Shown here in pieces: positions 53,481-60,772 of a DNA stretch of 64,000 bases. This stretch comes from Thioalkalivibrio sp. ALJ24 (GTDB lineage: Bacteria; Pseudomonadota; Gammaproteobacteria; Ectothiorhodospirales; Ectothiorhodospiraceae): the NCBI RefSeq assembly GCF_000377785.1, contig NZ_KB898725.1, positions 1-64,000 on the forward strand. The letters run 5' to 3'. Both the position numbers and the translations under genes were made by a program. The notes beneath the pieces are model-generated. The model made no database searches. It was not told where the DNA came from and saw only the letters and a list, made by a program, of their open reading frames with translations. Every line of letters begins with the position of its first letter. The stretch's first letter is position 1.

Positions 53481-53501
53481 GTATTTTGTTGATCAAAATA
53501 C
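53481..53501. promoter_or_regulatory. AT-rich palindromic operator upstream of fpr
   Basis: The perfect 8-bp arms GTATTTTG / CAAAATAC flank TTGAT, ending 18 bases before the fpr ATG. The symmetry and AT richness stand out in this GC-rich sequence. The spacing fits a T-N11-A LysR-type box. A -10-like GATATT (53505-53510) follows immediately, so bound regulator would touch the promoter. The regulator is not encoded nearby. Confidence 0.6.
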
Positions 53502-53519
53502 TCGGATATTCTTATTGCC

Positions 53520-54311
53520 ATGCCCTATTCGGAACAACAGATCACGTCCCTGCAGCGCTGGTCGGACAAGACCTTCAGCTTCACCACCACGCGGCCGGAA
53601 GGCTTCGAATTCCGCAACGGCCAGTTCGTCACCCTCGGCCTGCGTCCGGAAGGCAAGCTGATCCCGCGCGCCTATTCGATCGTCTCCGACCCGTCCAGCG
53701 AGGAGCTCGAGTTCCTCAGCATCCACGTGCCCGACGGTGACCTGACCAGCCGCCTCGCCCATGTCGAACCCGGCGACTCCATCTGGATCAACACCAAGGT
53801 CACCGGTTCGCTGACGGTAGACTATGTGCAGCCCGGGCGGCATCTGTACATGCTGGCCACCGGCACCGGCATCGCGCCATTCATCTCGCTGGTCCGCGGC
53901 GACGAGGTGTTCGAGCACTTCGAACGGGTGATCCTGGTGCATAGCGTGCGCACCGTGGAGGAACTGGCCTATCGCGAGGAACTGGAAGCGAAGATCAGCG
54001 ACCGCTTCCGCTACGTGCCCACGGTGACCCGCGAGGATCACGACTTCGCCTGCCCGATCGCGCAGCAGCCATTCGACAATAACCGGCGTGGTGCCGAGCT
54101 GTTCCGCTCGGGCGAGCTGTTCCAGGCGCTGGATCTCCCGCCCGCGGATCCGGAGCAGGATCGCGTGATGCTGTGCGGCAACCCCGCGATGAACCGCGAG
54201 ATGAGCCAGTGGCTGGAGGAGCACGGCTGGGTGCAGACCAGCTACAAGGGGACCGGCACCTACACCGTGGAGCAGGCCTTCGTGACCACCATGGACGACG
54301 CCGACGACTGA
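53520..54311 (+). CDS. fpr: Ferredoxin/flavodoxin-NADP+ reductase
   Basis: This 263-residue FAD enzyme moves electrons between NADPH and ferredoxin or flavodoxin in the cytoplasm. The FAD-binding motif is RAYSIVSD (50-57), the NADP fold GTGIAPFISLVRG (about 115-127), and the end is QAFVTTMDDADD. The C-terminal region matches the bacterial subclass I pattern (CGNPAMNREM). A palindromic site overlaps its promoter region, so regulation by redox state is likely. It converges with the DnaJ-like gene, with 10 bases between the stops. Confidence 0.95.
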   Translation: MPYSEQQITSLQRWSDKTFSFTTTRPEGFEFRNGQFVTLGLRPEGKLIPRAYSIVSDPSSEELEFLSIHVPDGDLTSRLAHVEPGDSIWINTKVTGSLTVDYVQPGRHLYMLATGTGIAPFISLVRGDEVFEHFERVILVHSVRTVEELAYREELEAKISDRFRYVPTVTREDHDFACPIAQQPFDNNRRGAELFRSGELFQALDLPPADPEQDRVMLCGNPAMNREMSQWLEEHGWVQTSYKGTGTYTVEQAFVTTMDDADD

Positions 54312-54321
54312 CGCCCCCGCG

Positions 54322-54969
54322 TCAGTCCCCCAGCAGGATCCAGCGCGCCTCGTTGAGGCGCTGAAGCATGGCCGTGTCGCCGCCCCGGTCGGGGTGGTGG
54401 CGCTGTGCCAGGCGGCGGTAACGCGACCGGATCTCCGCATCGTCCACCGGGTCCGCCAGCTCCAGCACCGCCAGCGCCGCTGCCCGGCGGTCACCACCGT
54501 CCATCCGCCGCCAGAAGCCGTCCAGCAGGGCCTGCACCGCGGCTGCGTCCATGTGATCCAGGGTCGTCAGGTCGAGGTAATAGGCCCGCAGCGGATCCTC
54601 GCGCACCAGCCCCGCACGCCGCGTTCCGGAAGTCGCCGCGCCCCGCGCGTCCTCCGGGGCGCGCGCCTGAAGGCCGATATCCAGGCAGTGGATGCGCAGC
54701 CATGCGCCCTCGCCGGCCAACCGGTCGCGCAGGCGATAGAGGCAGTGAAACAGCAGGAAATGGGTGCGGAACAGTCCCAGCGGCTCGCGCAGGTCGGCCC
54801 CGGCAAAAGGTACCACCCCCGCATCGCGCAGGCGGGCGATCAGCGCGTGCTCGGTCTGTCCCTCGGCCTGGGCGCGCACGCCCTGCTCCACCGCCGCCAG
54901 CAGCCCCGGATCGACCTCGGTATCCACCCCGCTGCGCGCATCCATGGCTGGATCGACCGGCGGGTTCAC
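54322..54969 (-). CDS. DnaJ-related J-domain protein
   Basis: This 215-residue cytoplasmic protein has an N-terminal DnaJ-related region (about 20-150, with REPLGLFRTHFLLFHCLYRL) and a C-terminal J domain (about 160-215) with the DnaK-stimulating HPD motif in RLAQRHHPDRGGD. It should help DnaK on particular clients. The start is GTG at 54969, overlapping the YchJ stop as GTGA; an in-frame ATG at 54945 is the alternative. No glycine-rich or zinc-finger region of classical DnaJ is present. Confidence 0.88.
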   Translation of the reverse strand: MNPPVDPAMDARSGVDTEVDPGLLAAVEQGVRAQAEGQTEHALIARLRDAGVVPFAGADLREPLGLFRTHFLLFHCLYRLRDRLAGEGAWLRIHCLDIGLQARAPEDARGAATSGTRRAGLVREDPLRAYYLDLTTLDHMDAAAVQALLDGFWRRMDGGDRRAAALAVLELADPVDDAEIRSRYRRLAQRHHPDRGGDTAMLQRLNEARWILLGD

Positions 54970-55379
54970 GTCGCGTCCGGCATGTCGCCGTCGATGTAGT
55001 ACCAGTGACCATCGATGCGCCGGAAACGGCTGCGCTCGTGCAGGCGCATGCCCTGGCCGCGCAGTCGCGCGCGGGCAACGAATTCGACCTCGCCGGTGGT
55101 GTCATCCCGTCCGCCGGCCTCGGTGTCGCGCACATTCAGGCCCAGCCAGCGCCGCTCGGGATCCAGCTCCAGCGAGGCCGGACGGGTCTGCGGATCCCAG
55201 GTCGCGAGGATGTAGGCCTCGTTGCCTTCGGCATAGGCGGTGTAACGCGAACGCATCAGCGCCTCGGCGGTCTCCGCCGGGGCGCTGCCGTCGATACGCG
55301 GCCCGCAGCAGCGTTCACGCGCCACGCCGGAACCGCAGGGGCACGACCCGGCGGAGGATTTCGCTTTGCGACGGCCCAT
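54966..55379 (-). CDS. YchJ-like SEC-C motif protein
   Basis: This 137-residue protein has an N-terminal SEC-C zinc-binding motif (CPCGSGVARERCCG) after a short basic start. An NTF2-like domain follows with SRYTAYAEGNEAYILATWDPQTRP and a C-terminal HERSRFRRIDGHWYYIDGD, as in the YchJ family. Members are cytoplasmic with no established function. Its stop overlaps the DnaJ-like gene start, so the two are translationally coupled. ATG at 55379 follows AGGGGG and is preferred to the longer reading. Confidence 0.9.
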   Translation of the reverse strand: MGRRKAKSSAGSCPCGSGVARERCCGPRIDGSAPAETAEALMRSRYTAYAEGNEAYILATWDPQTRPASLELDPERRWLGLNVRDTEAGGRDDTTGEVEFVARARLRGQGMRLHERSRFRRIDGHWYYIDGDMPDAT

Positions 55380-55462
55380 GACCCCCTCGAACTGCCACGG
55401 AAACTGACAGCGTTGCGGTAAAGATCGTAGCGTAACCGCGTACCTTCGCCGGAGTGAAGCAG

Positions 55463-56302
55463 ATGGACGACGTCCTGATCCTCGGCTGCGGGGACCTCGG
55501 CACCGGGCTGGGCCGCCGGCTGCACGACGCCGGGCACCGGGTCTGGGGCCTGCGCCGCCACCCGGAACACCTGCCCGAATGGATCCACCCGCTGCGGGGC
55601 GACCTGACGGAGCCCGACGGCCTGCCGGAGCTGCCACGATCGGTACGGGCGGTGTATGTCATCACCACGCCCGACCGGATGGACGACGCGGGTTATCGCC
55701 TCGCCTATGTCGATGCGCTGCGGCATGGGCTGGGCGCCCTGGAGCGCCAGGGCCTGCAGCCGGAACGCGTGATATTCGTGTCGTCCACCGGGGTCTACGG
55801 CGTCGATGACGGCAGCCGGGTCGACGAAGACACCCCCGCCCTGCCACAACGCTTCTCCGGACGCCGCCTGCTGGAGGCCGAACGCCTGCTGGAGGCCTCG
55901 CCATACCGGGGCATCCGTCTGCGTCTGGGCGGGATCTACGGCCCGGGCCGCGAGCGCATGCTGGATCTGGCGCGCGCCGGCCAGCTGGGCGATGACGAAC
56001 CGCCGACGTGGACCAACCGCATCCACCGCGATGACGCGGTCGGCATCCTGCACCACCTGTTCACGCTGGCCGACCCCGACCCGATCTATCTGGGCGTGGA
56101 CACCGAACCGGCGCTCAAGAGCGAGGTGCTGCACTGGCTGGCGACCCGCCTGGGCACCCTGCCGGCAGACACGGCGGTCCACCGCGTGGATGCCCGCGAC
56201 GGGGCCCGCGGCCGGCGCTGCGACAGCCGTCGCCTGCAGGACTCCGGCTACCGCTTCCGCTACCCCGACTACCGTGCCGGCTTCGCCCCGCTGCTGCCCT
56301 GA
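55463..56302 (+). CDS. NAD(P)-binding epimerase-like protein (YeeZ-like SDR)
   Basis: This 279-residue Rossmann-fold protein begins MDDVLILGCGDLGTGLGRRL with a G-x-G-x-x-G pattern for NAD(P). A central IFVSSTGVYGVDDGS strand-loop matches extended short-chain dehydrogenases such as E. coli YeeZ. The catalytic Tyr-x-x-x-Lys is not present at the usual place (FSGRR instead), so classical epimerase chemistry is doubtful. ATG at 55463 is used since GGAG lies eight bases upstream; GTG at 55454 is possible. Substrate is unknown. Confidence 0.85.
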   Translation: MDDVLILGCGDLGTGLGRRLHDAGHRVWGLRRHPEHLPEWIHPLRGDLTEPDGLPELPRSVRAVYVITTPDRMDDAGYRLAYVDALRHGLGALERQGLQPERVIFVSSTGVYGVDDGSRVDEDTPALPQRFSGRRLLEAERLLEASPYRGIRLRLGGIYGPGRERMLDLARAGQLGDDEPPTWTNRIHRDDAVGILHHLFTLADPDPIYLGVDTEPALKSEVLHWLATRLGTLPADTAVHRVDARDGARGRRCDSRRLQDSGYRFRYPDYRAGFAPLLP

Positions 56303-56325
56303 AACCCACGCGCGCCGCACACACG

Positions 56326-56358
56326 AAAAAGGCCCCGTCCGGCAGAACCGGAGGGGCC
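56326..56358 (-). terminator. Terminator of the peroxiredoxin gene
   Basis: Read on the minus strand, the arms GGCCCCTCCGG and CCGGACGGGGCC (with one bulged C) enclose a TTCTG loop. Five T residues follow directly (56330-56326). A second GC-rich hairpin, also with a TTCTG-containing loop, lies between it and the stop codon (about 56369-56398). The hairpin may also end the convergent epimerase-like gene. Confidence 0.8.
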
Positions 56359-56416
56359 CGGAGAGACCCGGCCCGGGGAGGCAGAACCCCGGGGCCGGTG
56401 GTCAGAACCCGGAGGT

Positions 56417-57043
56417 TCAGACCTTGGTGTAACGCAGGTACGAGCGGATCTCGTCGAAGCCCTGCGGGAACTTCTTCTGCGCTTCTTCGTTGCTGACCGT
56501 CGGCGGGATGATCACCTGGTCACCCGGGGTCCAGTCGGCCGGCGTCGCGATGCCGTGCTTGTCGGCGGTCTGCAGGCCGTCGATGGCGCGCAGGATCTCG
56601 TCGAAGTTGCGGCCCAGCGACATCGGGTAGGTCATCATCAGACGGATCTTCTTGTTCGGATCAATGATGTAGACCGAACGCACCGCCGCGGTGTCGCTCT
56701 CGCCGGGATGGATCATCTCGTAGAGTTCCGAGATCTTCTTGTCGGCGTCGGCGACGATCGGGAACTCGAGGGTCGTGTTCTGTGTGTCGTTCACGTCCTC
56801 GATCCACTTGTTGTGCTCTTCCACCGTATCAGTGGACAGGCCCAGCGGCTTCACGTTGCGGTCCGCGAACTCCTTCGCGAGCTGCGCGGTGCGACCCATC
56901 TCGGTGGTGCACACCGGGGTGAAGTCAGCCGGGTGGCTGAAGAAGAAGCACCAGGAATCGCCGATCCACTCGTGGAAATCGATCTTGCCGGCGGTGGTGT
57001 CGATCTGAAAATTCGGTGCGGTATCGCCCAGACGAAGCGTCAT
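56417..57043 (-). CDS. 1-Cys peroxiredoxin (Prx6 type)
   Basis: This 208-residue antioxidant enzyme reduces peroxides with a single peroxidatic Cys45 in HPADFTPVCTTEMG. The long C-terminal part (from about 150), with PADWTPGDQVIIPPTVSNEE, is diagnostic of the Prx6/1-Cys group. A second cysteine, Cys32 in DSWCFFFSHP, is not at a resolving-cysteine position. The upstream region is unusually AT-rich, but I find no convincing OxyR site. GGAG precedes the ATG. Confidence 0.95.
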   Translation of the reverse strand: MTLRLGDTAPNFQIDTTAGKIDFHEWIGDSWCFFFSHPADFTPVCTTEMGRTAQLAKEFADRNVKPLGLSTDTVEEHNKWIEDVNDTQNTTLEFPIVADADKKISELYEMIHPGESDTAAVRSVYIIDPNKKIRLMMTYPMSLGRNFDEILRAIDGLQTADKHGIATPADWTPGDQVIIPPTVSNEEAQKKFPQGFDEIRSYLRYTKV

Positions 57044-57283
57044 ATCGCTATCTCCTTTGCTTGTTTCCGTTCATTCGGTTTGGTTGGTGAAGATGATCGC
57101 TGCGGATCATGTGCATCAATATATCGGCGAATACTTATGATTGGAATTCTATTGTCTCAATCACAGCGATCGTCTCTGCCTATCAAGATCGGTCCCTCTC
57201 CTCCTCTCCATGGACCAATCTGACTTAGACAACACTCGTCCCGTAAGTTCCCGCGAAAAAGAGAACGCTTTCACGCCCTTGTC

Positions 57284-57904
57284 TCAGACTGACCCCGGGT
57301 CCGGGGCGCACCGCCAGATCAGGATCTGGTTGTTCACCGGCATGTCCACCACCGCCTCCCGACTCAGGCCGTGTGCGGCCGCCAGCGCATCCAGATCGGC
57401 GCGATCGCGCACCCCCATGCCCGGGTCCTGCTGGCGCAGGGAGCGGTCAAAACTCGCGTTGGAGTCGGCCGTGTGCTGACCGTCGTGGGCGAACGGCCCG
57501 TACAGCGCGAACCGCCCGCCCGACTCCAGCACCCGGGCGACCCCGGCGAACAGCGCCTCCACCCCCGGCCAGTGCAGGATGTGGACGGTGTTGGCACTGT
57601 AGACATAGCGAAACGGTCCCTCCGGCCAGGCGTCGGCCTGCACGTCCAGCGCGCGCGGCGGCCGCAGGTTGGGGGCCGCGGCCTCGCGCCGCCAGGCCTC
57701 GATCCCCGGCAGGTGTTCGGCGACATCCGTAGGCAGCCACTGCAAATGCGGCATGCGCGGCGCCATGAAGGCCGCATGCTGTCCGGTCCCGGCGCCGACC
57801 TCCAGCAGCGTCCCCGGATCGGTGAACCACTGCTGCAGCACCTGCAGGATGGGCTCGCGGTTCTGCTCGGCCGCCGGGGCGTAGGGGCGATGATCGGGCT
57901 GCAT
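57284..57904 (-). CDS. SAM-dependent methyltransferase-like protein, DUF938
   Basis: This 206-residue cytoplasmic protein begins MQPDHRPYAPAAEQNREPIL. It has a class I methyltransferase core: glycine-rich motif I LLEVGAGTGQHAAF (about 33-46), the acidic residue in LPTDVAEHLPG, and motif IV region FRYVYSANTVHILHW. A GGRFALYGPFAHDG strand-loop follows. DUF938 proteins have no known substrate. AGGAG lies seven bases upstream of the ATG. It is 240 bases upstream of the peroxiredoxin on the same strand, in an AT-rich gap, and probably separately transcribed. Confidence 0.88.
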   Translation of the reverse strand: MQPDHRPYAPAAEQNREPILQVLQQWFTDPGTLLEVGAGTGQHAAFMAPRMPHLQWLPTDVAEHLPGIEAWRREAAAPNLRPPRALDVQADAWPEGPFRYVYSANTVHILHWPGVEALFAGVARVLESGGRFALYGPFAHDGQHTADSNASFDRSLRQQDPGMGVRDRADLDALAAAHGLSREAVVDMPVNNQILIWRCAPDPGSV

Positions 57905-58065
57905 GAGGACACTCCTGAAAGGCAAGGTTTCTGAACAGCAATGGCCAGCATAGGCCGTACCCGTCCGGGGCGCGGGCAAACCCGTACCCCGCGCGGGTGC
58001 GCGGTGGACGCCGCCGGCCCCGGGCTGCCATGATCGAAACAACCCCCTGACGCCCGGATATCGCC

Positions 58066-58947
58066 ATGTGCCGTGACCCGATCCGCCTTCACCCGCGCAA
58101 CCTGCTGCGCCGCCTCGTGTTGCTGCTGAGCCTCGCGCCGGGGTTGCTTGTGGCCTCGGCCGCCGAGGCACGCGATCTCGCGGTCGACCCCGACACCCTG
58201 CTCCCGGTAGAGCTGGCCACGGTGGGTGTGGACTCTCAGACCGGCCGGCCCATCGCCCTGCTGCGCGACCCCGAGTCCGCGGATGTGGTGCCCATCGTGA
58301 TCGGCACCGACCAGGCCCGCGCGATCCTGATGGCGATGCAGGAGGTCGACGTCCCGCGGCCCATGACCCACGACCTGATGGTCAACCTGATGCGCGACCT
58401 CGACGCGGAACTGGAGCGGGTGGTCGTGGACGGGCTGGAAGACGGCACCTACCTCGGGATGCTGGAGCTGCGCGTCCCGGGCGAGGACGAACCGCGTCGC
58501 ATCGACGCCCGCCCCAGCGATGCGCTGGCCCTGGCGGTGCGCACCGGGTCTTCCATCGCGGTCGCCCCGGAGGTGCTGGACGCCGACAGGCCGTTCGACT
58601 TCCAGGCCCCGGGCGACGAGGAGATCGTCACCGCGCTGGGCATCACCGTGATCGAGGCCCGCGAAGACCTGCGCGAAGCGCTGGGCCTGCCGGACGACGA
58701 GGCCGGGGTCCTGGTCAGCCGTGCGGAGAGCGAGGCGGCACGCGCCGGACTGGAACAGGGGGCACTGATCGTGGAGGTCAACGGCCGTACCCCGGAAACC
58801 CCCATCGACTTCCTCGAAGCGGTGGGCGCGACGCCCGATGGCGAGGAGGCGGAGCTGCGCTACTGGCTGGATGGCGAGACCCACGACATCACCCTGCCCA
58901 CCGACGTCCCGGTTCTGCCCGACAGCGACGACGCAATCCAGGCCTGA
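58066..58947 (+). CDS. Exported DUF151 (bifunctional nuclease-like) protein with PDZ domain
   Basis: This 293-residue protein has a signal peptide (about 1-35, LVLLLSLAPGLLVASAAEA). Residues 48-172 form a DUF151/BFN domain with PIVIGTDQARAILMAMQ, HDLMVNLMRDLDAELERVVV and the family signature DARPSDALALAVR. Residues about 205-280 form a PDZ-like domain (GVLVSRAESEAARAGLEQGA then IVEVNGRTPETPIDFLEAVG). The Thermotoga and plant members of DUF151 are linked to nuclease activity, but here export and the PDZ fusion suggest another role in the envelope. It converges with pgi. Confidence 0.88.
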   Translation: MCRDPIRLHPRNLLRRLVLLLSLAPGLLVASAAEARDLAVDPDTLLPVELATVGVDSQTGRPIALLRDPESADVVPIVIGTDQARAILMAMQEVDVPRPMTHDLMVNLMRDLDAELERVVVDGLEDGTYLGMLELRVPGEDEPRRIDARPSDALALAVRTGSSIAVAPEVLDADRPFDFQAPGDEEIVTALGITVIEAREDLREALGLPDDEAGVLVSRAESEAARAGLEQGALIVEVNGRTPETPIDFLEAVGATPDGEEAELRYWLDGETHDITLPTDVPVLPDSDDAIQA

Positions 58948-58967
58948 CGCCCCGGGGCGCCGGGGCG
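58948..58967. terminator. GC hairpin between the DUF151 and pgi stops
   Basis: A perfect 8-bp stem (CGCCCCGG / CCGGGGCG, 4-base loop) begins directly after the TGA of the DUF151 gene, 10 bases before the convergent pgi stop. No T-tract follows. It could serve both genes. Confidence 0.45.
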
Positions 58968-58977
58968 GGGCCGCGGC

Positions 58978-60648
58978 TCAGCCCCCTCCGCCCAGCCGGC
59001 CACGCAGCCATTCAATGGTCGCCGTGGTGGCCGGGTCGTGGGGCCCCGGCCGGCCGGCGGGATCGAGGTCCGCCAGCACCCGGCCGGCCAGCTGCTTGCC
59101 CAGCTCCACGCCCCACTGATCGAACGCATTGACCTCCCACAGGCTCGCGAGCACGTAGATCTTGTGCTCGAACAGGGCAATCAGTGCCCCCAGACGCTCC
59201 GGATCCAGGTCCTCCAGCAGGATCAGCGTGCTCGGACGATCCCCGGGGAAGCTGCGATGCGGCGCCAGGGCGTCGACCTCGGCCGGCGTATGGCCCGCGG
59301 CCGTCATCTCCGCCCGCACCTCCTCCTCGGTGCGACCCAGCGCGAGCGCCTCGGCCTGGGCCACCAGGTTGGCCAGCAGCATCGGATGCTGTGCCGGAAG
59401 ATCATGCCCCGGACGTGCCACGCCGATGAACTCCGCCGGCACCCGGCGCGTGCCCTGGTGCAGCAGCTGATAGAACGCATGCTGGCCATCGGTGCCCACC
59501 GCGCCCCAGACCAGCGCCCCGGTATGCCCCTCCACCGGGGTCCCGTCCAGGCGCACCCGTTTGCCAAGGCTTTCCATCTCGGCCTGCTGCAGGTAGGACG
59601 GCAGGAAGAACAGCCGTTCGTCGTAGGGCAGCACCGCGCGCGACTCCGCGCCCTGGGTGTCCTGGTTCCACAGGTCCACCAGCGCCATGCGCACGGCGGC
59701 GTTGCCCTCCGGTGCCGCATTGCGCACGTGTTCATCCATCGCATGGGCCCCGCTCAGGAACCGGCGAAACCCGTCCATCCCCAGCATCAGGGCCAGCGGC
59801 AGGCCGATCGCCGACCACACCGAATAGCGTCCGCCCACCCAGTCCCAGAATCCGAACATGTGCTCGGGGTCGATGCCGAACTCGGTGACCCGCTCGCGCG
59901 CGGTCGAAACCGCCACGAAATGCGCCGCCACCGCCGCGCCATCACCATCCGCGCAAGCCACCAGCCAGTCGCGCGCCGCCCGCGCATTGGTCAGGGTCTC
60001 CTGGGTGGTGAAGGTCTTGGACGCGACCACGAACAGCGTGGTCTCCGGGTCCACCTGCCGCAGCACCCGCGACAGCGCCTCGCCATCGATATTGGAGACG
60101 AAATGCATCGCCAGCGGATCTCCCGCCGGGCCCGGACAGGCATGATCCGCCAGCGCCCGGCTGACCATCCGCGGGCCCAGGTCGGAGCCGCCGATGCCGA
60201 TATTCACCACGGTGTCAATCGCCTTTCCGCTGAAGCCCCGATGAGCACCCTCGTGCACCGCCCGCACGAAAGCCTCCATGCGGTCCAGCACCGCATGCAC
60301 CGCCGGCACCACATCCTCGCCGTCCAGCTCGCAGCGGGCTTCACGGGGCAGGCGCAACGCGGTGTGCAGCGCGGCCCGCCCCTCGGTCACGTTGACCCGT
60401 TCGCCGGCGAACAGGCGCCCCAGGGCCCCCGGCACATCCGCGGCCCGGGCCGCGGCGAACAGCGTCTCCCAGGCACCGGCGTCCAGCCGCTGGCGCGTCC
60501 AGTCCAGATGCACCCCGGCCACTTCCGCGACATCGCGCTCCACCCGTTCCGGCTCGCGCTCCAGCAGATCGCGCAGGGACTCCTGCTGCAGGCGCCGCGC
60601 CTGGTCCTGCAGGGCCTCGCGCGCGGCGATACGGTCGGAACGGTTCAT
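58978..60648 (-). CDS. pgi: Glucose-6-phosphate isomerase
   Basis: This 556-residue cytoplasmic enzyme interconverts glucose-6-phosphate and fructose-6-phosphate. Landmarks are VVNIGIGGSDLGPRMV, the phosphate-binding VVASKTFTTQETLTNA, FWDWVGGRYSVWSAIGLPL (conserved Arg), the catalytic Glu/His region ERLFFLPSYLQQAEMES, and the PGI signature near the C-terminus (FEHKIYVLASLWEVNAFDQW, catalytic Lys after it in WGVELGKQLA). AGGAA precedes the ATG. The promoter is shared or adjacent with divergent glgA. Confidence 0.97.
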   Translation of the reverse strand: MNRSDRIAAREALQDQARRLQQESLRDLLEREPERVERDVAEVAGVHLDWTRQRLDAGAWETLFAAARAADVPGALGRLFAGERVNVTEGRAALHTALRLPREARCELDGEDVVPAVHAVLDRMEAFVRAVHEGAHRGFSGKAIDTVVNIGIGGSDLGPRMVSRALADHACPGPAGDPLAMHFVSNIDGEALSRVLRQVDPETTLFVVASKTFTTQETLTNARAARDWLVACADGDGAAVAAHFVAVSTARERVTEFGIDPEHMFGFWDWVGGRYSVWSAIGLPLALMLGMDGFRRFLSGAHAMDEHVRNAAPEGNAAVRMALVDLWNQDTQGAESRAVLPYDERLFFLPSYLQQAEMESLGKRVRLDGTPVEGHTGALVWGAVGTDGQHAFYQLLHQGTRRVPAEFIGVARPGHDLPAQHPMLLANLVAQAEALALGRTEEEVRAEMTAAGHTPAEVDALAPHRSFPGDRPSTLILLEDLDPERLGALIALFEHKIYVLASLWEVNAFDQWGVELGKQLAGRVLADLDPAGRPGPHDPATTATIEWLRGRLGGGG

Positions 60649-60679
60649 TGCGGCTTCCTCGCGTGATGGATACCGGATC

Positions 60680-60708
60680 AGCATAATCCGCGTGCCCGCG
60701 GCCGTCAG
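60680..60708 (-). promoter_or_regulatory. Candidate pgi promoter
   Basis: On the minus strand CTGACG (60708-60703) and TATGCT (60685-60680) are spaced by 17 bases, 32 bases from the pgi start. The -35 matches 4 of 6 consensus bases. The same TATGCT -10 occurs ahead of the EAL and DUF2066 genes. Confidence 0.5.
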
Positions 60709-60772
60709 CACGCCCGCCCCGCCCTCGGATACACTGAAGGCAACTCTGAGCATCCCCCACGGAGATTCCGTC

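Noticed and set aside
53481-53501. An FNR box at the fpr palindrome
   Set aside because: Only one TTGAT half is present; the second half required at the FNR spacing (ATCAA) is missing. The symmetry is that of the outer GTATTTTG arms instead.
57044-57283. A possible OxyR binding site upstream of the peroxiredoxin
   Set aside because: The region is AT-rich and contains ATAG-like half sites, but the spacing does not match the OxyR pattern of four half sites.
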